Assembly: GCA_028285265.1 (NCBI GenBank)
Contig: JANQPX010000034.1
Location: 83,255 to 147,254, forward strand
Reading direction: 5' to 3'
Length of the DNA: 64,000 nt
DNA from: Geminicoccaceae bacterium
GTDB lineage: Bacteria > Pseudomonadota > Alphaproteobacteria > Geminicoccales > Geminicoccaceae
The notes below the pieces were generated by a model that had not been told where the DNA came from, made no database searches, and was given only the letters and a program-made list of their open reading frames with translations. Of the stretch, positions 37,948 through 46,399 are shown in pieces. Both the position numbers and the translations under genes were made by a program. Every line of letters starts with the position of its first letter. The stretch's first letter is position 1.

Positions 37948-39009
37948 TTACTTGCGTGGCAGGAAGGCGTTGGTCTTCCAGACGCCGTAGTTCTCGCGAA
38001 ACGCGGTCATGTCATCGAGCACCTTCTTGAAGAAGGGATCGTTGGCAGCCTCTTCCGCGGCAACCTCACTCCAGGTCTCCTGGAACACTGCAAGCATCTC
38101 ATCGGACCACTGCTTGATTTCGACGCCGTGCTTCTCGACGTTCTCCGTAAGCGCTGCATATTGCGCCGCCTCACCTTCGGCGAAGCTGTCGGCCATCGAG
38201 GCTTTGCAGGCGTTCTCGATGATCGCCTGATGCTGCTCTGAGGTCTCGGTCCAAACATCCTTATTGATCAGCAGCTCGAACAGCGTGGCCTGCTGATGCC
38301 AACCCGGGAAGTAATTATACTTGACCAGCTTGTGGAAGCCGAGGCGGGCGTCGACCGCGGGCATGGAAAATTCGGTGGCGTCGATAGTGCCCTTCTCGAG
38401 GGCTGGGAAGATGTCGCCACCGGGAAGCAAGGAGGTGGCGACGCCCAACTTCTGCATGACTTTACCGCCGAGGCCAAAGAACCGCATCTTCAAGCCGTCG
38501 AGGTCTTCTGGCGAATTAATCTCTTCAGCGAACCAACCTGACGTCTCAGGCGCAATAATCGCGCAAGGGACCACATGCACATTGAAGCCAGCTTGGTCAT
38601 ACATCTCCTGATAGAGCGCTAGGCCGTTGCCGTAATAGAGCCAAGCCATGTATTCGCCCGCTTCGGGACCGAACGGAACCGCAGAAAACAAAGGCGATGC
38701 AGGGATCTTGCCCGCCCAATAACCCGCTGTGGTGTACCCGGAATTGATCTTACCCGACGATACCGCATCCAAAATTTCAAAGGGCGGCACCAGCTTGTCG
38801 GGTTCATAGACTTTCATCCGAAGCGTGCCGCCGGACATACGATCCAGCTCCTCGGCGACCCGCGGGATCGGTGTCCCCAGACCTGGAAGGGCGGTGGCGA
38901 ACGCAATCGGCGTTTTCAAAAGAAGCTTGTCGGCCGCGAGGCTGGCCTCAGGCGCTGCAAACGCGATCGCGGTGGCTGCTGCAAGGCCCATGAGATAACG
39001 AGATGTCAT
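37948..39009 (-). CDS. TRAP transporter DctP-type receptor, probably for lactate or a 2-oxoacid
   Basis: The 353-residue protein has a signal peptide (MTSRYLMGLAAATAIAFA...ASLAADK) and the receptor fold with GLKMRFFGLGGKVMQKLGVATSLLPGGDIFPALEKGTIDATEFSMPAVD, a signature of the TakP/lactate-binding subgroup that binds 2-oxo- or 2-hydroxy-monocarboxylates. It is the first gene of the long operon; its start lies 81 bases from the palindromic control region. Confidence 0.92.
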   Translation of the reverse strand: MTSRYLMGLAAATAIAFAAPEASLAADKLLLKTPIAFATALPGLGTPIPRVAEELDRMSGGTLRMKVYEPDKLVPPFEILDAVSSGKINSGYTTAGYWAGKIPASPLFSAVPFGPEAGEYMAWLYYGNGLALYQEMYDQAGFNVHVVPCAIIAPETSGWFAEEINSPEDLDGLKMRFFGLGGKVMQKLGVATSLLPGGDIFPALEKGTIDATEFSMPAVDARLGFHKLVKYNYFPGWHQQATLFELLINKDVWTETSEQHQAIIENACKASMADSFAEGEAAQYAALTENVEKHGVEIKQWSDEMLAVFQETWSEVAAEEAANDPFFKKVLDDMTAFRENYGVWKTNAFLPRK

Positions 39010-39089
39010 TTGATTCTCCCACATTCTTGGTTGATCCGGCGCCTGCCGCCTGTCCTCAATACCATCGCCGGCTGGCTCATTGCATCGAT

Positions 39090-39152
39090 AGGTAAATTAA
39101 TTTTACCTCTATGACAACTTGTCAATTTAATTTACCTCTTAGTCAGATTGTC
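39090..39152. promoter_or_regulatory. Operator/promoter region of the lactate-PHB operon
   Basis: Three nested signals are visible. At 39090-39108 arms AGGTAAA and TTTACCT flank TTAAT. At 39112-39124 TGACAA-C-TTGTCA is a perfect palindrome. A TTTACCTCT element recurs at 39102-39110 and 39131-39139, giving a 29-base tandem with a shared TTGTC end. On the minus strand TTGACA (39125-39120) is a good -35 hexamer toward the receptor gene with AT-rich sequence at -10. The divergent GntR regulator is the expected binder. Confidence 0.55.
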
Positions 39153-39358
39153 GCACTCTCGACATGATGATCTCCGGGCCGAACCAACCATTCTCTCGTC
39201 GTGAGGGCGCAATCGTAGGGCCGATTCGGGAGAGTAATATGCAAAACCATTAATGCTGCTGCGCCGATCGATGAGACAAGTGCTAAGACAATCTGTTCAT
39301 GGCGCGAAAAGGTTTACAAAATTGACCAGATCACATATTGGTAAAGCAAGAAAACCAC

Positions 39359-40198
39359 ATGGATGTGGACATGGACGCGGAAACAAAAATCTTTGAGCGC
39401 ATTGACCTCGACTCGATCGCTGAAGCAGTTGTCGTGCAGATCGAACGCCTGATCATCGGTGGCGTGCTCAAAGGCGGACAAAAACTACCCTCCGAGCGCG
39501 AGCTTTCGGAGACCATGGACGTGTCTCGCCCTAAGGTTCGAGAGGCGATCAAGATTCTCGAAGAGCGGAACCTTTTGACGGTCCGCCACGGCGAAGGAAC
39601 CTTCGTCAAGCCACTTGCCGGTGCCGCCCTTAGCCCGGCAATGATCGACTTGTTCTCGCGGCATCCAAGCGCCTTTTATGACTATCTGGAATTCAGGCGT
39701 GAGGTCGAAGGCTTCGCCGCCTTCACAGCAGCACAACGAGCGACAGCTGAGGACAAAGAGATTCTCCGCCGTCATCTGTCCGACATGGAATCAGCGCATC
39801 AACAAGGCGACGCCGCACTCGAGGCGGAAGCCGATGTGGCCTTTCACATCGCAATCGTGGATGCCGCGCATAACGCAATGCTGATCCACATGATGGCTTC
39901 AATCTACGAGCTTATGTCGCGGGGCGTGTTCTATAATCGAAAGTATCTGGTTGATCTTTCCGATGCACGTGATGTCCTGCTCAAGCAGCATCGAGCCATC
40001 GCAGACGGAGTCTTGAAAGGCGATCCCGAGGCTGCGGCCAGTGCGGCGGAAGCCCATTTGGATTTCGTCGAAAGCCGTTTTCGCGACAGCGACGATGTCA
40101 GCCGCCGCGCTAGCCTCGCACGCAAACGCCTCCTCTTGGTCGACTCGCCTACGAGTCATCGGGGCCTTCGTCACCGGGCAACCCGCTCCGTCGCTTAA
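39359..40198 (+). CDS. FadR/LldR/PdhR-type GntR regulator of the lactate-PHB locus
   Basis: The 279-residue protein has a GntR winged helix (GGQKLPSERELSETMDVSRPKVREAIKILEERNLLTVRHGEGTFV) and an all-helical FCD effector domain (FRREVEGFAAFTAAQRAT, EADVAFHIAIVDAAHNAMLIHMM, LLKQHRAIADGVLKGD) with the Asp/His metal-site pattern. Relatives respond to lactate or pyruvate. The start is ATG 39359; a TTG at 39338 is in frame but weaker. It diverges from the TRAP-dld-pha-ace-lut run and probably represses it. Confidence 0.9.
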   Translation: MDVDMDAETKIFERIDLDSIAEAVVVQIERLIIGGVLKGGQKLPSERELSETMDVSRPKVREAIKILEERNLLTVRHGEGTFVKPLAGAALSPAMIDLFSRHPSAFYDYLEFRREVEGFAAFTAAQRATAEDKEILRRHLSDMESAHQQGDAALEAEADVAFHIAIVDAAHNAMLIHMMASIYELMSRGVFYNRKYLVDLSDARDVLLKQHRAIADGVLKGDPEAAASAAEAHLDFVESRFRDSDDVSRRASLARKRLLLVDSPTSHRGLRHRATRSVA

Positions 40199-40300
40199 TT
40201 ATATGAATCGGAACCTCCTCGCGGCGCCCACGATTAGCAAGGGCCTGATATCGATCTGCCCCGCCGCCTTCGCGCAGCATCGACGCGATAAGCATAAAAA

Positions 40301-40371
40301 TGCTGCAATGCAACAAAAATGCTTGAATCTTCTTTTTAAGCCTATAAATACTAATTGTGCGATGCAGCATA
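40301..40371. promoter_or_regulatory. Two PhaR-like boxes upstream of phaP
   Basis: CTGCAATGCAA at 40303-40313 and GTGCGATGCAG at 40358-40368 each match CTGC-N3-GCAG with one mismatch, the site recognised by the PHB-responsive repressor PhaR in relatives. They flank the AT-rich promoter of the phasin gene, so autoregulated phasin repression is expected. The phaR gene itself is not in the window. Confidence 0.5.
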
Positions 40372-40391
40372 ATCCTGAAGAGGAGATGATC

Positions 40392-40778
40392 ATGGCCAAA
40401 CCGAGCTATACCTATCCGACGTTCATGCTTGATGCGGACACCCTGGCAGCTGTTCAGCGTCGCAATGTCGACACGTTGACGATTGCGAGCAAAATCGTCG
40501 CCGACGGCTTCAAAGCCGCCGCTAAGCAGCAAGGCGATCGCATGCGCGCGACCGTCGAGCGTTTTGTCGATATCGCCAACCAGGCAGCCAAAGAGCCAAG
40601 CGCCTTGAAGCCGAACGAGCAATTGGCTGAGATGAAGGCAGTCTATTTGACAGCCCTCGATGATGCCAACGCGGTCACCGGTTTGGTCCTCGAAACCCAT
40701 GCCGAAGCTGCGAAGGTGATGACCCAGGGGGTCTTGGCAAATGTGGGTGATCTCATGGGATCGACGAAGACGGCTTGA
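40392..40778 (+). CDS. phaP: Phasin (PhaP)
   Basis: The 128-residue, helical, cysteine-free protein has the phasin core VQRRNVDTLTIASKIVADGFKAAAKQQGDRMRATVERFVD. It coats PHB granules. ATG 40392 sits 6 bases after AGGAG and is preferred to ATG 40386, which touches the ribosome site. It lies 141 bases before phaC and shares its direction, with PhaR-like boxes upstream. Confidence 0.9.
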   Translation: MAKPSYTYPTFMLDADTLAAVQRRNVDTLTIASKIVADGFKAAAKQQGDRMRATVERFVDIANQAAKEPSALKPNEQLAEMKAVYLTALDDANAVTGLVLETHAEAAKVMTQGVLANVGDLMGSTKTA

Positions 40779-40919
40779 CGTCGAGGCCTCTGATGTTGAA
40801 CGTTGCGTCCGTTACCCAACGTTAGCGACCCGGATCGCCAACAGTGATCGGCGTTCCGGGCCGCTTCGTGTTGTTACCAACAACGCCCGTTCCGATGATC
40901 GAGGAATCGAGCAAGACCG

Positions 40920-42740
40920 ATGAGTGAAGACCGCACCTCAACGTCCGATCAGCTGTCTCTCGATATGGAGGCAGCCGCAAAACAGCTTGTCGATGTCACT
41001 GAAAAGGGACAGCAGGTCGCCGCAACTTGCTTGCAGCGCCAGATCAAAGAAAATGCCGAAAACGGGTTTTCGCTGGTCGATCCCATGGCCGTCAGCGATC
41101 TTTTTGCGAATTGGACCGTCAAGGTCTTAAACGACCCAACCCGCCTCCAGGAGGCACAGCTGGCACTTTACGCCGCGCAGGCCCGCCTTTGGCAAACCGT
41201 GGTCAAGCGCGCTCAAGGCGATGATGTCGCGCCGGTGATCGAACCCGAGCCAGGCGACCGTCGTTTTAAAGACAAGACCTGGCAGGACGATCCCTTCTAC
41301 GACTACCTCAAACAGTCCTATCTATTGTCGGCGAAATGGCTGCGGGACCTAGCAGGCAGCACGGCGGGCACCATGGACCCCAAGGTCCAAGCCCGCATCG
41401 ACTTCTATATGCGCCAGTTCATCTCAGCAGCCTCCCCGTCCAATCTTGCCGCTGCAAACCCGTTGGTCATGAAAAAGGCCGAAGAAACCGGTGGCCAGAG
41501 CCTTCTCGATGGGTTGCATCATTGGCTCGATGATCTGGAACGGGGTGACGGCCGCCTGAAGATCAGCATGACCGACGAGGCCGCCTTCGAGGTCGGCAAG
41601 AATGTGGCGACCACACCCGGCAAGGTCGTCTATCAAAACGACCTGATGCAGCTCATTCAATATGAACCGACAACAGAGAAGGTCTACAAGCGGCCTCTTT
41701 TGATCGTGCCGCCCTGGATCAACAAGTTCTACATCCTCGACCTGCAGCCCAAGAATAGTTTCATTAAGCATGCCATCGACCAGGGGCACACCGTCTTCGT
41801 GGTCTCTTGGGCCAATCCGGACAAGTCGCTCGCGGCCAAAGGATTCGGGGACTACATGACGGATGGCCCCCTCGCCGCTCTGGATGCGATCGAGCAGGCA
41901 ACCGGCGAGCGCACGACCAATATTCTCGGCTTTTGCATCGGCGGCATTCTGGTGAGCGCCACGCTCGCCCATCTCGCAGCCAAGGGCGAGGCCGATCGCG
42001 TTGGGGCAGCGACCTTCCTTACTACCATGTTCGACTTCGAGGATGTCGGTGAGGCCTCGGTCTTCATCGATGAAGCCAAGGTCGCCGAGCTCGAACGACA
42101 TGTTGCCAAGAAAGGGTATCTCGAAGGTCGACACATGGCCGACATGTTCTCGATGATGCGCGAGAACGATCTCATCTGGTCCTTCTTTGTGAACAACTAC
42201 CTCATGGGCCGAGAACCCATGGCCTTCGATCTCCTCTATTGGAATGCCGACAATACACGGCTGCCAGCGGCCATGATCGTCTTCTATCTCCGGGAGATGT
42301 ACCTCAAAAACAGGTTGAAAGAACCGGGCGGCATCACCCTTGCCGGCACGCCGATCGACCTGACCCAAGTCAAGACCCCCATCTATTTTATGGCTGCTAA
42401 GGAAGACCATATCGCTCCCTGGCGAAGCTGCTATCCCGGCACGCAGCTGTTTGCCGGGCCGAAGCGCTTCGTGCTCGCCGCATCAGGGCATGTTGCCGGG
42501 GTGGTCAATCCGCCATCGGCCAAAAAATATGGGCATTGGACCTTCGACAAACTGCCGTCGGAGGCCGACAGCTGGCTTAGCAAAGCCGATTGGCATGAAG
42601 GCTCTTGGTGGCCGGACTGGTATCGTTGGCTCGGCCGCCGCGCTGGGAAGAAAGTCCCTTCGCGCACCATCGGCGACGGCAAACTGAAGCCAATCGAAGA
42701 CGCACCCGGCAGCTATGTGCAAGTCAAGGCCAGCGATTGA
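40920..42740 (+). CDS. phaC: Class I poly(3-hydroxyalkanoate) synthase
   Basis: The 606-residue enzyme has the conserved N-terminal region (WQDDPFYDYLKQSYLLSAKWL) and a hydrolase-fold core with the lipase-like box GFCIGG (catalytic Cys339), Asp in AAKEDHIAPW and His in ASGHVAGVVNPP. Length and lack of a PhaE or PhaR partner fit class I. It polymerises 3-hydroxybutyryl-CoA supplied by the divergent phaAB genes. Confidence 0.96.
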   Translation: MSEDRTSTSDQLSLDMEAAAKQLVDVTEKGQQVAATCLQRQIKENAENGFSLVDPMAVSDLFANWTVKVLNDPTRLQEAQLALYAAQARLWQTVVKRAQGDDVAPVIEPEPGDRRFKDKTWQDDPFYDYLKQSYLLSAKWLRDLAGSTAGTMDPKVQARIDFYMRQFISAASPSNLAAANPLVMKKAEETGGQSLLDGLHHWLDDLERGDGRLKISMTDEAAFEVGKNVATTPGKVVYQNDLMQLIQYEPTTEKVYKRPLLIVPPWINKFYILDLQPKNSFIKHAIDQGHTVFVVSWANPDKSLAAKGFGDYMTDGPLAALDAIEQATGERTTNILGFCIGGILVSATLAHLAAKGEADRVGAATFLTTMFDFEDVGEASVFIDEAKVAELERHVAKKGYLEGRHMADMFSMMRENDLIWSFFVNNYLMGREPMAFDLLYWNADNTRLPAAMIVFYLREMYLKNRLKEPGGITLAGTPIDLTQVKTPIYFMAAKEDHIAPWRSCYPGTQLFAGPKRFVLAASGHVAGVVNPPSAKKYGHWTFDKLPSEADSWLSKADWHEGSWWPDWYRWLGRRAGKKVPSRTIGDGKLKPIEDAPGSYVQVKASD

Positions 42741-43044
42741 AAGCCGCAACGGCCTCCATGGCGAGCTGACGGAGCCGACGCTAGCACGCTCAAATCCGAG
42801 AGAAACCAAGTCGACCAGCGAAGAGACTGACAGCCGCCTGTCCTTGCGCGCAATGAACGGAATTTCAGGGGCGATTTTAGGCCTTGTTTGAGGCCCTCTG
42901 AGCCTTGTCATGCCTTCCCGAATTTGCAGCTGTCCTATGCGAATTTGATGCTTGTGTCAGCTGTCAGGTGGGCCTAGGTGAACGACTGTTGTTTGAGCGT
43001 CTGCGGCCCTGCGGGCGCATGGTTGTTGTCCTGGATTCTTACCC
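42741..43044. other. Intergenic stretch, no gene seen
   Basis: A gap of about 300 bases between phaC and a DMT permease. A weak AGGCC/GGCCT hairpin occurs near 42880-42895, without a clear T-run, so phaC termination here is only possible. Confidence 0.35.
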
Positions 43045-44034
43045 ATGTTATCCGCCTTCTCCCGTTTTGGAGGCCTGGCCTTCGCCCGAATCCTACGCCA
43101 TTCGGACGATGCTTCGGCGTCCGTAGGTCTCGGCATCGGCTTCGGCGGGATCGCTTTCCTGCTGTTCAGCAGTATGGACACGCTGGTCAAGCTTTTGAGC
43201 GCCGGCTATCCGATCCATCAGATGCTGTTCTTGAATGCCCTGTTTGCGATGCTGCCGATCACCTTTGCCATTCGGCGCGCAGGTGGTTTCAGGAACCTTC
43301 GTACAAATCGGCCGCTTGCCCACCTCACGCGCGCCCTCTTCGGTATGGTGGCATCGTTTGCTGCGATGACCGCCTTCAGCCTGATGCCCATGGCGAACGT
43401 TTACGGCATTTTGTTTGCGACGCCACTGATCGTGACGGCTTTGTCTGTGCCACTCCTTGGCGAGTCGGTCGGATGGCGGCGCTGGTCGGCCATCATTGCC
43501 GGGTTTGCCGGTATCATGGTCATGCTGCAGCCGGGCCATAGTATGATCGGTCCAGGCATGATCGCAGCGCTAATCGCTGCTCTCTCCGCGTCTTTTTCAG
43601 TGATCATGGTGCGCAAGCTTGCCGCGACCGAAAGCGGCGCCAGCATCGCGCTTTATTCAAATCTCCTCATCGCTTTGGTGATGGGTGCCTGGCTCACGCA
43701 GGATTTTCGGCCCATGCCGCTCGCTGACCTTGCCCTTGCCGGCACCGCCGGCATTGCTGGTGGTGTGGCCCTCTTGTCGCTGGTCGCCGCCTATCGGCGT
43801 GCAGCTACCGCGATCGTCGCGCCCTTTCAGTATTCGCAAATGCTCTGGGGCGTTGTTTTCGGCTTCTTCGTGTTTGGCGACGTGCCAACACCAGCCGTTT
43901 TAGCCGGTGGGCTCATCGTCGTGGCGAGTGGTCTCTTCATCATTTACCGAGAGTTGAAGCTCGCAAAACACAGACGGAAAGCAGCCAGTCGCTCGAAAAC
44001 GCTGCCAGTACCGATGCCGACCCAACCAGCTTGA
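43045..44034 (+). CDS. EamA-type DMT superfamily permease
   Basis: The 329-residue protein has about ten hydrophobic segments in two EamA repeats (FGGIAFLLFSSMDTLVKLLSAGYPIHQMLFLNALFAMLP; MVASFAAMTAFSLMPMANVYGILFATPLIVTALS). No strong ribosome site precedes ATG 43045, and the first 25 residues look unlike the rest, so the true start may be slightly downstream. Substrate unknown. Confidence 0.85.
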   Translation: MLSAFSRFGGLAFARILRHSDDASASVGLGIGFGGIAFLLFSSMDTLVKLLSAGYPIHQMLFLNALFAMLPITFAIRRAGGFRNLRTNRPLAHLTRALFGMVASFAAMTAFSLMPMANVYGILFATPLIVTALSVPLLGESVGWRRWSAIIAGFAGIMVMLQPGHSMIGPGMIAALIAALSASFSVIMVRKLAATESGASIALYSNLLIALVMGAWLTQDFRPMPLADLALAGTAGIAGGVALLSLVAAYRRAATAIVAPFQYSQMLWGVVFGFFVFGDVPTPAVLAGGLIVVASGLFIIYRELKLAKHRRKAASRSKTLPVPMPTQPA

Positions 44035-44103
44035 GCCGACGTCGTGCGGCCCATCGGTAGGCCCGTCATGCAGCAGCGTCATCCCTGGCATCGACAGGAA
44101 GTG

Positions 44104-44547
44104 CTAGGGCCGAATATACGCCCACCCCTCGCCTTGCAGCTCGATCAACTCCACCACGCCGGACGGGATCATCTCGGCTTCGGTGATGAGCGTCACATCC
44201 CCCCCCGCCTTTGACGACATCGCACGGTGGGTATTGCCGCATGCGGCAAAGGATAAACTCTCGTGTTCGAGCGACATCGCTGCGATCCGTTCCTTAACGG
44301 GTGATGTGTCGTCTCTCAGCATATGCAACCCGGGACCATTGGCCACCAGGCGAACTTCGACGGCCTCGCCTTGTTCATTATAGTACTTGTAGATATTCGC
44401 AGCGTTGTTCAGTGCCATGTTCATTCGCATAGGATCATTTTCATCCACATGAATGGCCACGCGCTTGATGCTCTCCGCAACGGCACCCGACGACACGGTC
44501 AAGACGGATCCGATCATCACGGCGAATCCGACAGCAATTAGTCTCAT
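44104..44547 (-). CDS. Periplasmic DsrE/DsrF-like protein
   Basis: The 147-residue protein has a signal peptide (MRLIAVGFAVMIGSVLTVSSGAVAES) and a DsrE-type fold: RVAIHVDENDPMRMNMALNNAANIYKYY, VRLVANGPGLHML, and a conserved Cys in SFAACGNTHRAM. Exported DsrE relatives occur in sulphur-handling and copper/redox contexts, but the role here is unknown. The next upstream gene on this strand is a 58-residue membrane protein. Confidence 0.8.
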   Translation of the reverse strand: MRLIAVGFAVMIGSVLTVSSGAVAESIKRVAIHVDENDPMRMNMALNNAANIYKYYNEQGEAVEVRLVANGPGLHMLRDDTSPVKERIAAMSLEHESLSFAACGNTHRAMSSKAGGDVTLITEAEMIPSGVVELIELQGEGWAYIRP

Positions 44548-44636
44548 CATGGCCCATCTCCCCGATGAAGGTTTCCTAAGAACCTTAGGTTTGTTCGGCG
44601 ACGTTTCTATCCTATCGCTCTTTCGGTCTCGATCAT

Positions 44637-44813
44637 TCAGATGACGTAGATGACAAGAAGAATAATGGCGATGGCTGGCAAGATCGCCATCAATGCATAT
44701 GAAAACAGATCGATGACGAATTTCTTCTTGGACTGTTCAGAACTCCATAGTTGCCAAACGCCAACAGCGACAAGCGCAGTAAAGATAACAAGACCTAAGA
44801 TACCATACAGCAA
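44637..44813 (-). CDS. Small two-helix membrane protein (58 aa)
   Basis: This short gene starts TTG 44813 with an AGGAG site six bases upstream and ends TGA at 44637. Residues 1-23 (LLYGILGLVIFTALVAVGVW) and 38-58 (SYALMAILPAIAIILLVIYVI) form two hydrophobic helices around a lysine-rich EQSKKK loop. No family is recognised. It precedes the DsrE-like gene by 89 bases and could be co-transcribed. Confidence 0.6.
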   Translation of the reverse strand: MLYGILGLVIFTALVAVGVWQLWSSEQSKKKFVIDLFSYALMAILPAIAIILLVIYVI

Positions 44814-45084
44814 GCGCTTCTCCTAAAACGTCGATCGACGACGGCACCGTCTTTTGCGCAATCAGTTGGCAACAACATACCAAGATGGGCGTGATGGATC
44901 CGCGTGTCCACTGCCAAAGAAGGCGCTGGAACGCCAACACCCAAGCTTCGCTTTCGTAAGGACACGTCTTAGCCCTAGAGCGTTGACTGGTCCGGGAACA
45001 GCATTTGACGAAGCGGAACGTTGTCGCCGCGTTTCGCCCTTCATAGGTATCGATAAGGGCCGGTCTTCCGTTGCGAGGTGGGTG

Positions 45085-45729
45085 ATGAAGAGTGCAACAA
45101 TTGTCGATTGTGAATTTCTGACCGCAGAGGGCTCGCCATCACGGTTCTGGTGTGGCCCCTTTGACCCCGATCCGGTCATCGCCCAAATCGGGGCGGTCCG
45201 GATCAGTTTGTCCGACGATTATTCCATCCTCGACAAGCGTCGGATCTACGTCACACCCAAGGATCGCTTTGGCGATCCTTACCACCTCGATCCCTTTTTT
45301 ACATCACTGACGGGGATTACCGACGACTGCATTGCAAGGCATGGCATCCCCCTCTCTCTAGCGCTGGAAGAGTTGGATAAGTTCTCTCACGGGACCAAAC
45401 TCTGGTCTTGGGGCAAGGACGAGTTCAACATGGTGGCGATCAGCTGCTATGTTGAGAATGTACCGGCCTTGATTCCGGCAACGCGTTTCGGCAATGCCTG
45501 CCACCTGTTCCTGCGGGCCGGCATGCCGCGCGACGACCTCAAGAAAACACGGAGCCATCAGCTTTCCGGCTACTACGGTATCGACCATCCCCCGCTGCAA
45601 GGCCACGATGCACTCAACGACGCACTTTCAGTCGCCTACGCGCTCCAACATTTGCTGAGAAACAAGTCGCTGGACGCCGCAGACTTCCTCAGATCCCCAA
45701 GCACGAACGCATCGGCAAGCGACAGGTGA
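45085..45729 (+). CDS. DnaQ-like 3'-5' exonuclease
   Basis: The 214-residue protein has the DEDD exonuclease pattern: Exo I ATIVDCEFLT (Asp and Glu), Exo II region WGKDEFN, and Exo III with HDALNDALSVAYAL (HxAxxD type). It may act on RNA or DNA ends. ATG 45085 follows GAGGTGG and is chosen over an upstream in-frame start at 44854, whose extra 77 residues lack exonuclease features. Confidence 0.8.
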   Translation: MKSATIVDCEFLTAEGSPSRFWCGPFDPDPVIAQIGAVRISLSDDYSILDKRRIYVTPKDRFGDPYHLDPFFTSLTGITDDCIARHGIPLSLALEELDKFSHGTKLWSWGKDEFNMVAISCYVENVPALIPATRFGNACHLFLRAGMPRDDLKKTRSHQLSGYYGIDHPPLQGHDALNDALSVAYALQHLLRNKSLDAADFLRSPSTNASASDR

Positions 45730-45907
45730 AGGTTTGACCAAGACTACCATCGGTTCACGATCACCTTTGAGGGCGCAAAGACGAGTTCGTTGGCAACAAG
45801 TCTCGTCGATCAGCGATCCCGATATCGACGAACGCTGGACACGAGAGCACTGAGCCCGCCAAGACTGATCATCTCTCATGGGGAAGCCTCGCAGCGAGAC
45901 TTCGCCT

Positions 45908-46399
45908 CTATGAGCGATGCACGATCACCTCAAAACCTTCGTCAGGCCTGGGCGCCATGAAGTACCTCGTGATGAGATCGAACTCTGCATCACTGGCGGC
46001 AAAGTGGTGCGAGCCAGAGGCATTCCGCGCACGTAGCCGAGCTTTGCAAACCTCGTCGGATACGTCGAGATAATGCAGCTGGTGCGTGGCGTCAGCCTTC
46101 TCGAAAACGGCGCGCATCCAAGCCCTATTGGCAAGCGTATTGGCCGGGAAGTCGAGCACGATCGACGTCCCAGCACGGAGGATATCGACCAAATGGGACG
46201 TCATCGCATCACGGAGCCTTGCCGAATAGCGAACATAGTCGTGCACAGAAGAGATCTCTCCGGCATACAGCCGGGCAAGCCAATCGTCCTCGGACACCAC
46301 GATAGTTCGCGGGTGTCCACCAAGTTCCGCTGCAAGCGTTGATTTGCCAGACGCGATTTTTCCGCACAGCATATGCAGCATCGTCGTCCTCACAGACAT
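45908..46399 (-). CDS. P-loop AAA_33-type kinase/ATPase
   Basis: The 163-residue protein has a Walker A loop GKIASGKST (residues 13-21), EDDWLARLYAGEI, a Walker B-like SIVLDFPANT and a lid region with RLRARN. Single-domain proteins of this sort are zeta-toxin- or shikimate-kinase-like small-molecule kinases; the substrate is not known. Its 5' end overlaps the annotated beginning of the divergent M23 gene. Confidence 0.8.
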   Translation of the reverse strand: MSVRTTMLHMLCGKIASGKSTLAAELGGHPRTIVVSEDDWLARLYAGEISSVHDYVRYSARLRDAMTSHLVDILRAGTSIVLDFPANTLANRAWMRAVFEKADATHQLHYLDVSDEVCKARLRARNASGSHHFAASDAEFDLITRYFMAPRPDEGFEVIVHRS

